Numbered from the stretch's first letter, positions 8,074 to 16,819 are shown. The stretch is 64,000 bases of DNA from Streptomyces tagetis (GCF_018069565.1 NZ_JAGPNL010000011.1:124001-188000); one strand, 5' to 3'. The notes: generated from the letters alone by a model not told the origin. A program made the numbers and translations.

Positions 8074-8448
8074 ATGCGCCGTCGTACCGGAGCCGCCGGC
8101 ACCGCCGCCGTGATCGCGGCCCTCGCGTTGTCGGCCGCCCCCGCCCACGCGGACGGCGCGGAGTGCCGCGACACGGCGCGGGAAGCCCGGTGCGCGGCGG
8201 CGGCGGAGACCTCGCCGCCGACCATCTCGGCCACCTCCCGCCCGATGCCCACCGCCACCGCGCCCGCGCCCGCCGTGCCCGCGCCGGACGCGTCCGGGCC
8301 GGTGGCGCCGACGCGCGGTGTACGGGGCGGGGTCGGGGGCGCCGCGAACAGCGGGCCCAGCGACCACGACGTCGGGATCGGGCTCACCTTCGTGCTCGGC
8401 GCGGCACTCGCGGCGGGGTACGTGATCCGGTGGCGCCGTCGGCGCTGA
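8074..8448 (+). CDS. Small secreted, membrane-anchored protein
   Basis: A 124-residue protein with an N-terminal signal peptide (MRRRTGAAGTAAVIAALALS then a PAHA cleavage site), an Ala/Pro/Thr-rich low-complexity linker with two Cys near its start, and a C-terminal hydrophobic helix (LTFVLGAALAAGYVIRW) ending in RRRR. This is the layout of a small surface protein anchored by its C-terminus with the linker outside. GAGGAG lies 6 nt before ATG 8074. Function unknown. The 300 bp upstream, shared with the FabG gene, is non-coding and presumably holds both promoters. Confidence 0.65.
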   Translation: MRRRTGAAGTAAVIAALALSAAPAHADGAECRDTAREARCAAAAETSPPTISATSRPMPTATAPAPAVPAPDASGPVAPTRGVRGGVGGAANSGPSDHDVGIGLTFVLGAALAAGYVIRWRRRR

Positions 8449-8544
8449 GGGCCCTGTGGGTGCCGGTGGCGCTGGCGGCGCTGGCGGCGCTGAGGGCCCC
8501 TGCGGGGGCTGAGGCCCCTGTGGGAGGCGCTGCGGCCCCCGGGT

Positions 8545-8928
8545 TCAGCGGACGAGGAGGCCGAGGAGGCGGTCCGCCTCGGCCGCGGGGTCGGCCGTGA
8601 GGCCGGTGTGGACGGGGCCGGGCTGGAGGATCGTGGAGCGGGGGGCGATCAGCCAGCGGAAACGGCGGCCGGGTTCGTCCGGCGCGGCCTGCCCCGCGAG
8701 GTCGCCGCCGCCGCACACGCCCTCGACGGCGCGCAGCGCGGCCCGCACCCCGGGCAGGTCCACGCCGGGGTCGAGGGCGAGGAGCCGGGCCTCGTCGAGG
8801 TGGGTGCGGGCGCCGACGTACTCCTTGGCCCGGCAGTAGACGAGGACCCCGGCGTTGATCCGCTCGCCGCGCTCGACGCGGGGGACGACCCGCAGCAGCG
8901 CGTACTCGAAGACGTGGCGGTCGCTCAC
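8545..8928 (-). CDS. DUF3037 family protein
   Basis: A 127-residue protein opening with FEYALLRVVPRVERGERINA and GVLVYCRAKEYVGAR, the recognisable DUF3037 signature. The family has no known activity. GTG 8928 overlaps the stop of the upstream HipA-like kinase gene in GTGA, so the two are translationally coupled. This pairing recurs in bacteria and suggests DUF3037 works with, or is acted on by, the kinase. Confidence 0.8.
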   Translation of the reverse strand: MSDRHVFEYALLRVVPRVERGERINAGVLVYCRAKEYVGARTHLDEARLLALDPGVDLPGVRAALRAVEGVCGGGDLAGQAAPDEPGRRFRWLIAPRSTILQPGPVHTGLTADPAAEADRLLGLLVR

Positions 8929-9692
8929 CGGTCCCCCTCCTGGACGTGCCGGATGTGCTCGTGGACGGCGGCGGCTCGGGCGAGCAGCGGCCGGGCGTGG
9001 GCGCGTCGCAGGTCGTCCGGGGTGTCGAAGCCGGGTTCGCCCTCCAGCCAGGCGTCGGGGATCTCGGCGGTGACCTCGGCGAGGAGGTCCTCGGTGACCA
9101 GCGGCGCGAGGGTGGCGGCAGCGGCGGCGACGTCCGGCGCGAACGGCGCGAGGGCGTGGTCGCGGGCGTCGTAGGGGCGGGCGGCGGAGGCGTCGGCGCC
9201 GGGCCAGTTGTGGTGCCAGATGAGGGTGGCGCCGTGGTCGACGAGCCACACCTCGCCCCGCCACCAGAGCAGGTTGGGGTTGCGCCAGGAGCGGTCGACG
9301 TTGTTGACCAGCGCGTCGAACCAGACGATGCGCCCGGCCTCCTCGGCGCTCACCGGGAAGGCGAGCGGGTCGAAACCGAGGGCGCCGGAGAGGAAGCCCA
9401 TGCCGAGGTTGGTGCCGCCGCTGGACTTGAGGAGGGCCTGCACCTGCGGGTCGGGCTCGCCGAGCCCGAGCACGGGGTCGACGTCGAGGGTCACCAGCCG
9501 GGGCACCCGGAAGCCGAGCCGCCGGGCCAGCTCCCCGGCGACCACCTCGGCGACGAGCGCCTTGCGCCCCTGCCCGGCCCCGGTGAACTTCAGGACGTAC
9601 ACCCCGAGGTCGTCCCCCTCGACCAGCCCCGGCAGCGAACCCCCTTCACGCAGGGGGGTGATGTAGCGGGTGGCGGTGACTTCGGTCAACAC
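8925..9692 (-). CDS. HipA-like kinase
   Basis: A 255-residue protein with a compact HipA/PI3-kinase-type fold. Lys35 (VYVLKF) is a candidate ATP-binding lysine, NNVDRSWRNPNLL (130-142) is the catalytic loop with Asp133 and Asn138/140, and VDHGATL (151-157) is the metal-binding DFG-equivalent with Asp152. It is shorter than true HipA and lacks the HipB antitoxin partner; instead it is coupled to DUF3037. A protein or small-molecule kinase role is inferred. The annotated GTG at 9692 has GGGA three nt upstream; a TTG three bases later is an alternative. Confidence 0.75.
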   Translation of the reverse strand: MLTEVTATRYITPLREGGSLPGLVEGDDLGVYVLKFTGAGQGRKALVAEVVAGELARRLGFRVPRLVTLDVDPVLGLGEPDPQVQALLKSSGGTNLGMGFLSGALGFDPLAFPVSAEEAGRIVWFDALVNNVDRSWRNPNLLWWRGEVWLVDHGATLIWHHNWPGADASAARPYDARDHALAPFAPDVAAAAATLAPLVTEDLLAEVTAEIPDAWLEGEPGFDTPDDLRRAHARPLLARAAAVHEHIRHVQEGDR

Positions 9693-9931
9693 TTTCCCAG
9701 GCCATCCGATCCGCCAGCCTTACCACCCATGACCAGCCCTGGACACTCAACGCTTGGGAGTCGGGCACGATCAGCCCTGGGGAGAACCTGGGGAGTTTCG
9801 GCTGGCACACTGATCTCCCTGTCTCCCGAGCAATCCGTCAAGGACCGCACGCCCCTTGCTCCCGGCCTCCGGCATGAAGTGAGCATAGTAACCGAGCGTG
9901 ACAGCCGGCGAGGAGTGCGCAGGTATTCCAC

Positions 9932-10060
9932 GTGTTCGGATCAGAAGCAGAAGTCCTCGGTGACATCGCCGGCCGCCGGGCCCTGGACATCGGCTCCGGA
10001 GCCGGCCACCACACCGTCCATCTCGCCCAGGTTCACGGAGCCCGCGTCACCGGCGACGAA
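9932..10060 (+). pseudogene. Fragment of a SAM-dependent methyltransferase
   Basis: About 43 codons read VLGDIAGRRALDIGSGAGHH then TVHLAQVHGARVTG, which is motif I of class I methyltransferases (LDIGSGAGHH) with the following beta-strand. The frame continues to 10174 but loses similarity after about 10060, and the start, substrate domain and C-terminus are missing. It abuts the DinB gene, whose start lies inside the open frame. A deletion remnant is the best reading. The rest of 9693-9931 shows no gene. Confidence 0.5.
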
Positions 10061-10127
10061 CACGCAGCCGTACGTGACGAAGGCTGCTGCCGAGGTCACG
10101 CATGGCCGCTTCTGGCAGGGTGCGACT

Positions 10128-10655
10128 ATGACCACGACACCGGATGGACGCCCGATCCCGCCTGCGCATGCTGACGAACGGGCCATGCTGGAAGCCTGGC
10201 TCGACTTTCACCGTGCGACTCTCGCCCTCAAGTGCTCGGGCCTCGACGATGAGCAATTACGGCTGGCCTCAGCGGCACCGTCGTCGATGACCCTGCTGGG
10301 TCTCGTCCAGCATCTGGCCGAGGTGGAACGCAACTGGTTCCAGCGTGTGTTCGCGGGCCAGGACCTGCCACCGGTATTCGGGGAGAGCAACGGCGACGGC
10401 TTCGCCCTTCATCCGGACCGAGGACTGGACGAAGCGACGGCTGCCTGGCAGGCGGAGATCGCTCGGGGCCGCGAGTTGATTGCCGCCGCGTCCCTGGACG
10501 ACTCGGGTCGTCTGTCCGAGCAGGAGGCCGGCCATGTAGGCGATCAGGGAGTTTCCCTGCGCTGGATCATGGTTCACATGATCGAGGAATACGCTCGTCA
10601 CAACGGCCATGCCGATCTGGTCCGAGAGCGTATCGACGGAGTCGCCGGGGCGTGA
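10128..10655 (+). CDS. DinB/DUF664 family protein
   Basis: A 175-residue four-helix DinB-type protein. The family binds a divalent metal through three His residues on adjacent helices; candidates here are His in LLGLVQHLAEVERNWF, and HMIEEYARHNGH near the C-terminus. Members include thiol-dependent transferases (mycothiol or bacillithiol) in actinobacteria. The gene contains one TTA codon (10257-10259), so translation may depend on the bldA tRNA. It starts inside a methyltransferase remnant and its composition is lower in GC than its neighbours, which suggests acquisition. Confidence 0.8.
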   Translation: MTTTPDGRPIPPAHADERAMLEAWLDFHRATLALKCSGLDDEQLRLASAAPSSMTLLGLVQHLAEVERNWFQRVFAGQDLPPVFGESNGDGFALHPDRGLDEATAAWQAEIARGRELIAAASLDDSGRLSEQEAGHVGDQGVSLRWIMVHMIEEYARHNGHADLVRERIDGVAGA

Positions 10656-10708
10656 GACGCGATGAGGGACCGGGGAACCACACCTTGGTCTCACATCAAC
10701 GGCCGAGC

Positions 10709-10740
10709 ATGGGGATGACGCCCCTTGGCGTCGTCCCCAT
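10709..10740 (+). terminator. Terminator of the DinB gene
   Basis: A 14-bp stem with one G-U pair (ATGGGGATGACGCC at 10709-10722 and its partner at 10727-10740) and a CCTT loop, 54 nt after the DinB stop. It is followed by a pyrimidine-rich run. The sequence from 10741 to 11100 shows no convincing gene on either strand. Confidence 0.7.
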
Positions 10741-11106
10741 CTTCTTCGCCTCGCTCACCAAGTCCTACAGGGGTGCCCGCGCCCCGGCCGGCCACCGTCG
10801 TCCCCGCTCCACAGCCGGAGCCGACCGACGCCGTCGACGACGACAAGGAACCGCCCCTCCAGGAACCGACCGCGAGCAGGTCCGCAACTGGCGGGTGCGG
10901 GACATGAGGCACCACAGCGCCGCCTTCGACCACATCGACCGCTACGGCTGCCAACACGTCGGCGAGTTGCACGGTCGTCCGGGCGCTGCGGACATTTCGC
11001 CGGGCACTGCCCGCCACTGAACCGGCCGATACCGAACCGGCCCCTGCGGCCGTGCCTTCCGGCCCCGTGCGCGCCCAGGAGCCCGCGGAGGTGAGAGCCC
11101 CGGACC

Positions 11107-11135
11107 GGGGCCATCCCCGCAGGTGCGGGGAGCAG
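11107..11135 (-). repeat. Solitary CRISPR-like (type I-E family) repeat
   Basis: Read on the minus strand this 29-bp segment begins CTGCTCCCCGCACCTG, then CGGGGATGGCCCC: a CCCCGC/GCGGGG hairpin flanked by CTG and ATGGCCC, the layout of a common streptomycete type I-E repeat. Only one copy exists; no second copy occurs 61 bp away on either side. The minus-strand sequence immediately upstream (11136-11195) is relatively A-rich (GAAAGACCCC, GTAAAACCCCAGACC) and resembles a CRISPR leader. It differs from the repeat of the array at 28.7 kb. Confidence 0.5.
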
Positions 11136-11280
11136 GCTGGATGGTCTGGGGTTTTACTGCCGCCAGAGGCGGTTTCCGGGGTCTTTCTTCGATTCCGGCG
11201 GATGGGGCACAGCTTGCTTGATGGGTATCAGCCTCTGCCGAAGCGGTGATGGAGCGGGGGGACGTGCTCGGACCTCGGAT

Positions 11281-11354
11281 GCCGCCGTGCCCGGGGAGAG
11301 TCCCCGTCGGCGGCTTGCGGTACGGCGCCGGCCGGGGGCTCGCCCCGGGCCGGC
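11281..11354 (-). terminator. Paired hairpins ending the leftward ABC-transporter operon
   Basis: Two strong hairpins lie 36-109 nt beyond the ATPase stop codon. The first pairs 11281-11287 with 11308-11314 and has an inner CGGGGA/TCCCCG stem. The second pairs GCCGGCCGGGG (11327-11337) with 11343-11354 across one bulge. Together they probably stop transcription of the operon that starts near 18090. Confidence 0.55.
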
Positions 11355-11389
11355 CTGTCCATGGGGGGCACGGGACCTCCGCCCGCTGT

Positions 11390-12550
11390 TCAGCTCGCGA
11401 GGTAGCTGGTGGAGGCCGGGTCCAGCCGTATGACGACCTCCCCTCCGGGGCGCAGGTTCTGACCGGCCCGGGTGGACGCGGTGACGGCCACGTCTCCCGT
11501 ACGGATGACGAGTTCGAGCCGGTCACCGAGGTATTCGGCCGACTCCACCACTCCGGCGAACTCGTTGTCGCCCGGCGTCGCGCCGGTGCCGCCCGTGCGC
11601 ACGCCGACGTCCTCGGGACGCACGCAGACGAACCCGCCGTCGTGGTACCGCACCTCCTCGCCCTGGCCGGTCCGGGCGCAGAGCACCGGCCCGATGTCGG
11701 TCTTGGTGAGCACTCCGCCACCCGGGCCCGACGAGGCGTCCCGTACCGGGAACAGGTTGGCGCTGCCGATGAAGTCGGCGACGAAGGAGGAGCGGGGGTG
11801 GTCGTAGAGCCGCTCGGGCCGGTCGATCTGTTCGATGCGGCCCTGGTTCATCACGATCACGGTGTCCGACAGCGCCAGCGCCTCGGACTGGTCGTGGGTG
11901 ACGTACAGGGCGGCGACACCGAACCGCTCCTGGAAGGACCGCAGTTCCTGCCGGAGCTTGGCCCTCAGCTTGGCGTCGAGGTTGGACAACGGCTCGTCCA
12001 GCAGCAGGACCTGGGGGTCGCCGAGGAGCGCGCGCGCCAGGGCGAGGCGCTGTTGCTGCCCGCCGCTGAGCTGGGTCGCCCAGCGGTCGGCCATCGCGGC
12101 GAGGCCCACCTGTTCCAGCATCTCCAGCGCGCGCTGACGCACCTCGGGTCCCTTGCGCCGGTTGCGCCCGTGACGCAGGGGGAAGGCGGCGTTGTCGATG
12201 ACGCGCATGTGTGGCCAGATGCCGTACGACTGCGGCACCATGGCGATGGGCCGGTCCTCGGGCCTGACGTGCTGCTTCGTCCGGGCGTCGAACATGACCT
12301 CGCCGCCCATCTCGATCCGGCCCTCGGAGGCTTGCTCCAGGCCGGCGACGCAGCGCAGGGTGGTCGTCTTCCCGCATCCGCTCGGCCCCAGCAGGGTGAC
12401 GAACTGGCCCTGGGGGACCTCGAAGGAGATGTCGTCGATCGCGTAGGCCGAGCCGGCCTTCGACGGCTGCTCGTAGGACTTGCGCAGTCCGCTGATGGTG
12501 ATCGAGTTCTTGGCTTCCCTGGCCATCACTTTCCCCTTGCTCTCTGTCAT
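11390..12550 (-). CDS. ABC transporter ATP-binding protein (Fe3+/AfuC type)
   Basis: A 386-residue importer ATPase of the FbpC/PotA group. Walker A GPSGCGKT is at residues 55-62, the Q-loop Gln at 107, signature LSGGQ at 161-165, Walker B VLLLDE at 181-186, and the switch His at about 219. The C-terminal 140 residues form a TOBE-type domain. ATG 12550 overlaps the permease stop in ATGA, so it is translationally coupled; an internal ATG at 12526 also has a ribosome site. It energises uptake by the permease at 12547 and the binding protein at 14422, presumably of the substrate of the surrounding catabolic locus. Confidence 0.9.
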   Translation of the reverse strand: MTESKGKVMAREAKNSITISGLRKSYEQPSKAGSAYAIDDISFEVPQGQFVTLLGPSGCGKTTTLRCVAGLEQASEGRIEMGGEVMFDARTKQHVRPEDRPIAMVPQSYGIWPHMRVIDNAAFPLRHGRNRRKGPEVRQRALEMLEQVGLAAMADRWATQLSGGQQQRLALARALLGDPQVLLLDEPLSNLDAKLRAKLRQELRSFQERFGVAALYVTHDQSEALALSDTVIVMNQGRIEQIDRPERLYDHPRSSFVADFIGSANLFPVRDASSGPGGGVLTKTDIGPVLCARTGQGEEVRYHDGGFVCVRPEDVGVRTGGTGATPGDNEFAGVVESAEYLGDRLELVIRTGDVAVTASTRAGQNLRPGGEVVIRLDPASTSYLAS

Positions 12551-14325
12551 GCCTGCTTCTCCGCACTGTGTCGGTTGACGAGCCACACCGCGAGCGTGGA
12601 GATCGCCAGGATGATCACTGCGAGGGCGCCGGCCTCCGGGTAGTCGACACTCGAGGTGAAGGTGTCCCACAGCAGCACCACCAGCGTTCTGTTGTCCGCG
12701 CCCGTCAGCAGCAGGGCGATCGGCAGCTCGCCCAGGGCGTGCGCGAAGACCCACAGCCAGCACTTCCACAGGGCCGGCCGCAGAAGGGGCAGCAGGATCG
12801 TCCGCGTCACCGTCATGGGGCTCGCACCCGTGACGCGCGCCGCCTCGACGAGGCCGTCGTCGAGTTGGAGCAGGGCGGTGTGCACCATCCGTGAACCGCG
12901 GGGGAGGAACCGTGTCGTCAGCGCGACGATGATGATCCAGACCGTTCCGTAGATCGGCACCGGGAGGTAGAGGTAGAGGAAGAGCACGGCCGCGCCGAGG
13001 ACCACGCTGGGGATGCCGAAGACCAGGAACGTGGCCTCGAAGAGCATGGTGCTGCCCCGGAACCGGTTCCGCGTCGCGGCCACGGCGATCCAGACCGACA
13101 TGGCCGTGGTCACGGTCGCGGTGATCAGCACGACCTGCCCGGTGTTGAGCAGGACCTCGCCGATGTCCGAGGAGGAGAGGACGCGGCGGTAGCTCTCCAG
13201 CGTCATCGAACTCAGGCCGGACCAACTGAAGGGCCGGGCATAGGGCGACAGGCTCGTCCAGATCAGGGCCACGATGGGCAGCACGATGGCCACGAACATG
13301 TAGGCCGAGACGACCAGGAAGAGCGGTATCCGCCAGCGGCCGAGGGAGACCCGGTGGGGGCGGTAGCCCTTGCCGACCACCACCCGGAAGCGGTGGGTGT
13401 CCCGGACGCGGCGCCGGTAGACCATCAGCATGACGAGCGAGAGTGCCAGCACGATCACGCCGTACGTGCTCGCCTGCCCGTAGTTGGCGACGCCGCTGGG
13501 CGGTTGGAGCGAGTACTGGATGAAGCTGCTGTACACGAAGATCTGCTTGGGCAGGCCCAGGATGGCCGGGATGGCGAATCCCTCCAGGGCGACGACGACG
13601 AGCAGCATCCCCGCGGCCGACACGGCCGGCGTGATGAGGGGGAAGACGATCAGCCGCAGTCGCCGCCACAGGGGCGCTCCCACGGTCGCCGCGGCTTCCT
13701 CCAGTTCGGGGTTGAGCCGGGCGAAGGCCGGCGCGATCATCAGGTACATGCTGGGCACGCCGAAGATGCCCATGACGAGGATCATGCCCGGCAGTGAGTA
13801 GACGTCCACGGTGATGCCGAAGACCCGGCGGACGAGCAGGGCCAGGGGGCCGTTCGCGGGGTTGGCCACCAGGGCCCAGGCGATCGCCATGACGGTCACG
13901 GGGACGGCCATGGGGGCGAGGGCGAGCGGGGCCAGGAACGAGCGTCCCGGGATGTCCGTCCGCTCGAAGAGATAGGCGAGGCTCACGCTGAGCACCAGCG
14001 CCACGATCAGCGATCCGACCACGTAGATGGCCGTGTTGAGCGTGACCTCGCCGAGCCGGCTGGAGGAGAGGACCGCCCGGAAGTTGTCCAGGGAGAACCC
14101 GGGCACCTCGAAGGGCAGTTCGGTGGTCGACGCCTTCAGGCTGCTGTACAGCAGGATCGCCAGCGGGACCAGAACGAGGTATCCCACCAGGAGGATCATG
14201 GCGAGGTTGACGAGGGTCCCCGCCGCACGGCGTTCCGTGCGCGGGCGGCGCTCGGGGGTGGGGGCGTCGCGTCCGCCGGCGCCGGCCGCCGGAGCGTCGT
14301 CCTCCTTGGTTGACGTCAGTTCCAT
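12547..14325 (-). CDS. ABC transporter permease, fused two-domain (FbpB type)
   Basis: A 592-residue inner-membrane protein with about 12 transmembrane helices arranged as two homologous binding-protein-dependent permease domains. Each half carries an EAA loop: EEAAATVGAPLWRRLRLIVF near residue 220 and VEAARVTGASPMTVTRTILL near 500. Fused FbpB-like permeases act as their own heterodimer. ATG 14325 has GGGAGG 5 nt upstream. It lies between binding protein and ATPase in one leftward operon. Confidence 0.9.
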   Translation of the reverse strand: MELTSTKEDDAPAAGAGGRDAPTPERRPRTERRAAGTLVNLAMILLVGYLVLVPLAILLYSSLKASTTELPFEVPGFSLDNFRAVLSSSRLGEVTLNTAIYVVGSLIVALVLSVSLAYLFERTDIPGRSFLAPLALAPMAVPVTVMAIAWALVANPANGPLALLVRRVFGITVDVYSLPGMILVMGIFGVPSMYLMIAPAFARLNPELEEAAATVGAPLWRRLRLIVFPLITPAVSAAGMLLVVVALEGFAIPAILGLPKQIFVYSSFIQYSLQPPSGVANYGQASTYGVIVLALSLVMLMVYRRRVRDTHRFRVVVGKGYRPHRVSLGRWRIPLFLVVSAYMFVAIVLPIVALIWTSLSPYARPFSWSGLSSMTLESYRRVLSSSDIGEVLLNTGQVVLITATVTTAMSVWIAVAATRNRFRGSTMLFEATFLVFGIPSVVLGAAVLFLYLYLPVPIYGTVWIIIVALTTRFLPRGSRMVHTALLQLDDGLVEAARVTGASPMTVTRTILLPLLRPALWKCWLWVFAHALGELPIALLLTGADNRTLVVLLWDTFTSSVDYPEAGALAVIILAISTLAVWLVNRHSAEKQA

Positions 14326-14421
14326 CACGACCTCCCGCGTCGTAGAACGTCTTGGTCCGCGTTGCGTGCCGAACCGGCGCCGCGACCGTGTGGTGCGCGG
14401 CGCGGTCCGACGGCCGGCAGG

Positions 14422-15558
14422 TCAGCCGACATCTGTCCCGAGCGCCTTCTCGACCTTCGGGAAGAACCCCGAAAAACTCTTGTAGTCGTCCAGGGTCTTG
14501 GTGCCGAACCACGTCAGGTTCGCCTCGCAGATCGCCTGGAGGACGGCGTTGTCGCCGGGATTCGAGCAGTCGGTGTCGACCGGAATCCGGGAGTTGTACG
14601 TCTTCGCGAGCAGGTTCTGGGCCTCGTCGGACGAGAGGAACGAGGTGAGCAGCACCGCCGCGGCGGGGTGCGGTGCGCCCTTCGGCACGTACAGGTAGGA
14701 CTCGTTGGCGTTGGTCGGCGACAGCGGTGCCACCGCGACCGGGGCGCCCTTCGCCCGGCCCTCCAGCACGAGGTTGATGAGGCTGGTCCCGATGCTCACC
14801 TGGCCCGACTCGATCGGGGCCTCGGCCTGGGTCGTGTTGGGGGTGAAGTGCGGCTTCTGCGCGGTGAACTTCTCGGCCCAGGCGATGGCCCCGGTCTGGC
14901 CCAGCGCCGGGTCCAGGTCCCATACGGTCATGAACGACGCGCGGGACTCGGCCGAGACCTGTCCGCCGTTCCAGCGGGGCTTCAGCAGGTCGTCCCAGGT
15001 CTTCGGCAGGTCCTCGGGCTTGACCTTGTCCGTGTTGTAGGCCCAGACCTTCGGCACCGACCAGATGTAGACGAGGCTCTTCTCGAAGACGTTCTCCTTG
15101 CCGATGTCGTAGCGGGACCAGTCGACGTCGTCGGCCAGTTGCAGCGAGGGCAGGACGGTGAGCCCGCCGGCGTTGGCGACGTCGATCGACACCTTCCGCG
15201 CGGCCTGCTCCATCTTGAGCTGGCTCACCTGGTCCGGGGCCTTGGTGTTGGTGTACTTGACCTTGATCCCGGGGTACTTCTTCTCGAACAGGTCGATCAC
15301 CGGCTGCATCTGGTTCTGCGGCTTGGGGGCCGACCAGGCGACCTCGCCCTCGCTCTTGGCCTGCTTGACGATGTCGCTCATCTCCGTCGGCAGGCTCTCG
15401 GTGTCGGAGCCGTTTCCGCACGCCGAGAGCGAGGCGGCGGTGATGAGCAGGACGCCCGCCGCCGCGGAGAGCCGGAGCCGTCCGGCGCGTGCCGGGTGCT
15501 TCGGGCCGGTGGCGGCGTCGAACGGTCCCACAGCCTTGTTCGTCCGGATGTACCTCAT
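14422..15558 (-). CDS. ABC transporter substrate-binding lipoprotein (Fe3+/AfuA type)
   Basis: A 378-residue extracellular binding lipoprotein. The signal peptide runs RLRLSAAAGVLLITAASLSAC with an LSAC lipobox, then EGEVAWSAPKPQNQMQPVID opens an SBP family 1/AfuA-type fold. Related proteins bind Fe3+, thiamine, phosphonates, sugar phosphates or small carboxylates, so iron cannot be assumed; the conserved tyrosine pair of ferric-binding proteins is not obvious. ATG 15558 has GGAAGGA 6 nt upstream. It precedes its permease and ATPase, and the neighbouring enzymes suggest an organic-acid ligand such as an aromatic carboxylate. Confidence 0.85.
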   Translation of the reverse strand: MRYIRTNKAVGPFDAATGPKHPARAGRLRLSAAAGVLLITAASLSACGNGSDTESLPTEMSDIVKQAKSEGEVAWSAPKPQNQMQPVIDLFEKKYPGIKVKYTNTKAPDQVSQLKMEQAARKVSIDVANAGGLTVLPSLQLADDVDWSRYDIGKENVFEKSLVYIWSVPKVWAYNTDKVKPEDLPKTWDDLLKPRWNGGQVSAESRASFMTVWDLDPALGQTGAIAWAEKFTAQKPHFTPNTTQAEAPIESGQVSIGTSLINLVLEGRAKGAPVAVAPLSPTNANESYLYVPKGAPHPAAAVLLTSFLSSDEAQNLLAKTYNSRIPVDTDCSNPGDNAVLQAICEANLTWFGTKTLDDYKSFSGFFPKVEKALGTDVG

Positions 15559-15952
15559 GATCGTTCCTTCCTGGTGGGTGATCCGCTCCGGCCGCTTCGC
15601 GGCTCTCGCGTGTCCTGGCCCGTATCGGTGCCGAGCGTCCTGCCGGCCGTCGGGGAGAAGCTCGTGCGGTTCCGGTGGTGGTCGGGGGTCCTGGCGCCGG
15701 ACCGCGTCATGTCCTTCTCGCGGGCCGCCCGGAGGACGGCGTCGGCGCCGGGCTTCGAGCCGTGCCGGCGTTCCGCGGGCCTCGTCCGGCCGGAGGATCG
15801 AGGCGAGCGGCACCGCCGCGGCCGGGCGCCGTGCCGGCCTCGGCACAGGAGGGCGGGGGCCGCCGACGGGGGCCGGGGAGAGCCCGTGCCGCTGCCGGTG
15901 GGCCGGTCGGCGTGCGTGCCGTCCACCGGTTCCGGGGGCCGCCGGTGGGATG
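15559..15952 (-). other. 394-bp gap between amidohydrolase and binding-protein genes
   Basis: No convincing gene. The minus frame is open from an ATG overlapping the amidohydrolase stop (15956) to a stop overlapping the binding-protein start (15555), but the 133-residue translation is Arg/Pro/Ser/Thr-rich with no recognisable fold. The segment may hold an internal promoter for the transporter genes; none is clear. Confidence 0.4.
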
Positions 15953-16819
15953 TCATGGCGTGCCTACGGCCACTCTGTAGACCCGCGCGGCGTTGCCGCC
16001 GAGCACCGCCGCGAGGTCGTCGGGCTCCAGCCACGACAGGCGGTCCTCGATCGCCCCGCGCAGCTCGGCGAGCGCCCCCGCGGAGGCCGGGAAGTTCGAG
16101 CCCCACATCACCCGCCGGGCGCCGAACATGCCGACGAGGCGGCGCAGCACCTCGGTGACGTCGGCGCCGGGCTCGTCGTCGAGCCGGCGCAGCGCGGGCG
16201 GGGTCACCTTGAGGTGCACACCCTCGAAGCCGGCCAGCCGGCCGATCTCGTCCAGGTGCGTGTAGGGCGGGCCCCCGGCCGCGTTGGGGCGTCCGGCGTG
16301 GTCGAGCAGCACCGTCATGCCGGGGCGGGTCCGCAGCACGTCGGTGAGTTTCGGTACGTCCTTGGAGTGCATCTGGATGCAGACCGGGATGTGGTGGGAG
16401 GCCACGTAGTCCCAGACGGCCTCCATGCGCTCGTCCGAGACGCCGGCGCCGGGTGTGGGCACCTTGGTCGTGCCGTCGGACACCCTGATCCGGACGCCGC
16501 GAAAGCCGCGTTCCTCGATCCAGTACCGCAGGGTGTCGACGGCCGAGTCGGCGAGGAAGTCCACCGAGCAGACACCCACCAGGCGGTCGGGGTGGCGCTC
16601 CAGGGCGTCAGCGGCGTACCGGTTGTCGAAACCGTAGACGGTGGACGCCTGCACGAGCGCGGCGTGCTCCACGCCCGCCGCGTCGAGGCTGCGGATCAGC
16701 CCGTCGGCGTCGACGGGGCGCAGCTCGGACCACTGGGAGCGCGTGCCGCCGAGCGGCTGCGAGGGGTAGGTTCCGGTGTCGGCGGAGAGGGCGTGGGTGT
16801 GGGTGTCGAAGTAGTGCAT
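15953..16819 (-). CDS. LigI-like TIM-barrel amidohydrolase
   Basis: A 288-residue amidohydrolase-2 protein resembling 2-pyrone-4,6-dicarboxylate lactonase and lactonases of COG3618. The metal motif HxH is at His7/His9 (FDTHTHAL), IQMH and LLDHAGRPN supply the strand 5-6 histidines, and MWGSNFPAS sits where LigI has GTDWPH, so the metal/base Asp is Asn here. It should hydrolyse a lactone or related cyclic ester in the cytosol. AGGAGA is 5 nt before ATG 16819. It lies between the decarboxylase-like gene and the importer and has a paralogue at 24993 in the opposite arm. Confidence 0.75.
   Translation of the reverse strand: MHYFDTHTHALSADTGTYPSQPLGGTRSQWSELRPVDADGLIRSLDAAGVEHAALVQASTVYGFDNRYAADALERHPDRLVGVCSVDFLADSAVDTLRYWIEERGFRGVRIRVSDGTTKVPTPGAGVSDERMEAVWDYVASHHIPVCIQMHSKDVPKLTDVLRTRPGMTVLLDHAGRPNAAGGPPYTHLDEIGRLAGFEGVHLKVTPPALRRLDDEPGADVTEVLRRLVGMFGARRVMWGSNFPASAGALAELRGAIEDRLSWLEPDDLAAVLGGNAARVYRVAVGTP

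Noticed and set aside
10741..11100. Plus- and minus-strand frames around 10725-11020
   Set aside because: Low-complexity Pro/Arg/Ser content with no recognisable family on either strand.
11390..15421. A 1343-codon minus-strand frame
   Set aside because: Only its last part (the ATPase) is protein-like; the upstream part overlaps the permease and binding-protein genes in another frame.
15555..15956. A 133-codon minus-strand frame with ATGA overlaps at both ends between amidohydrolase and binding-protein genes
   Set aside because: Tempting because of the overlaps, but the translation is Arg/Pro/Ser-rich with no fold and no ribosome site separate from its neighbours.
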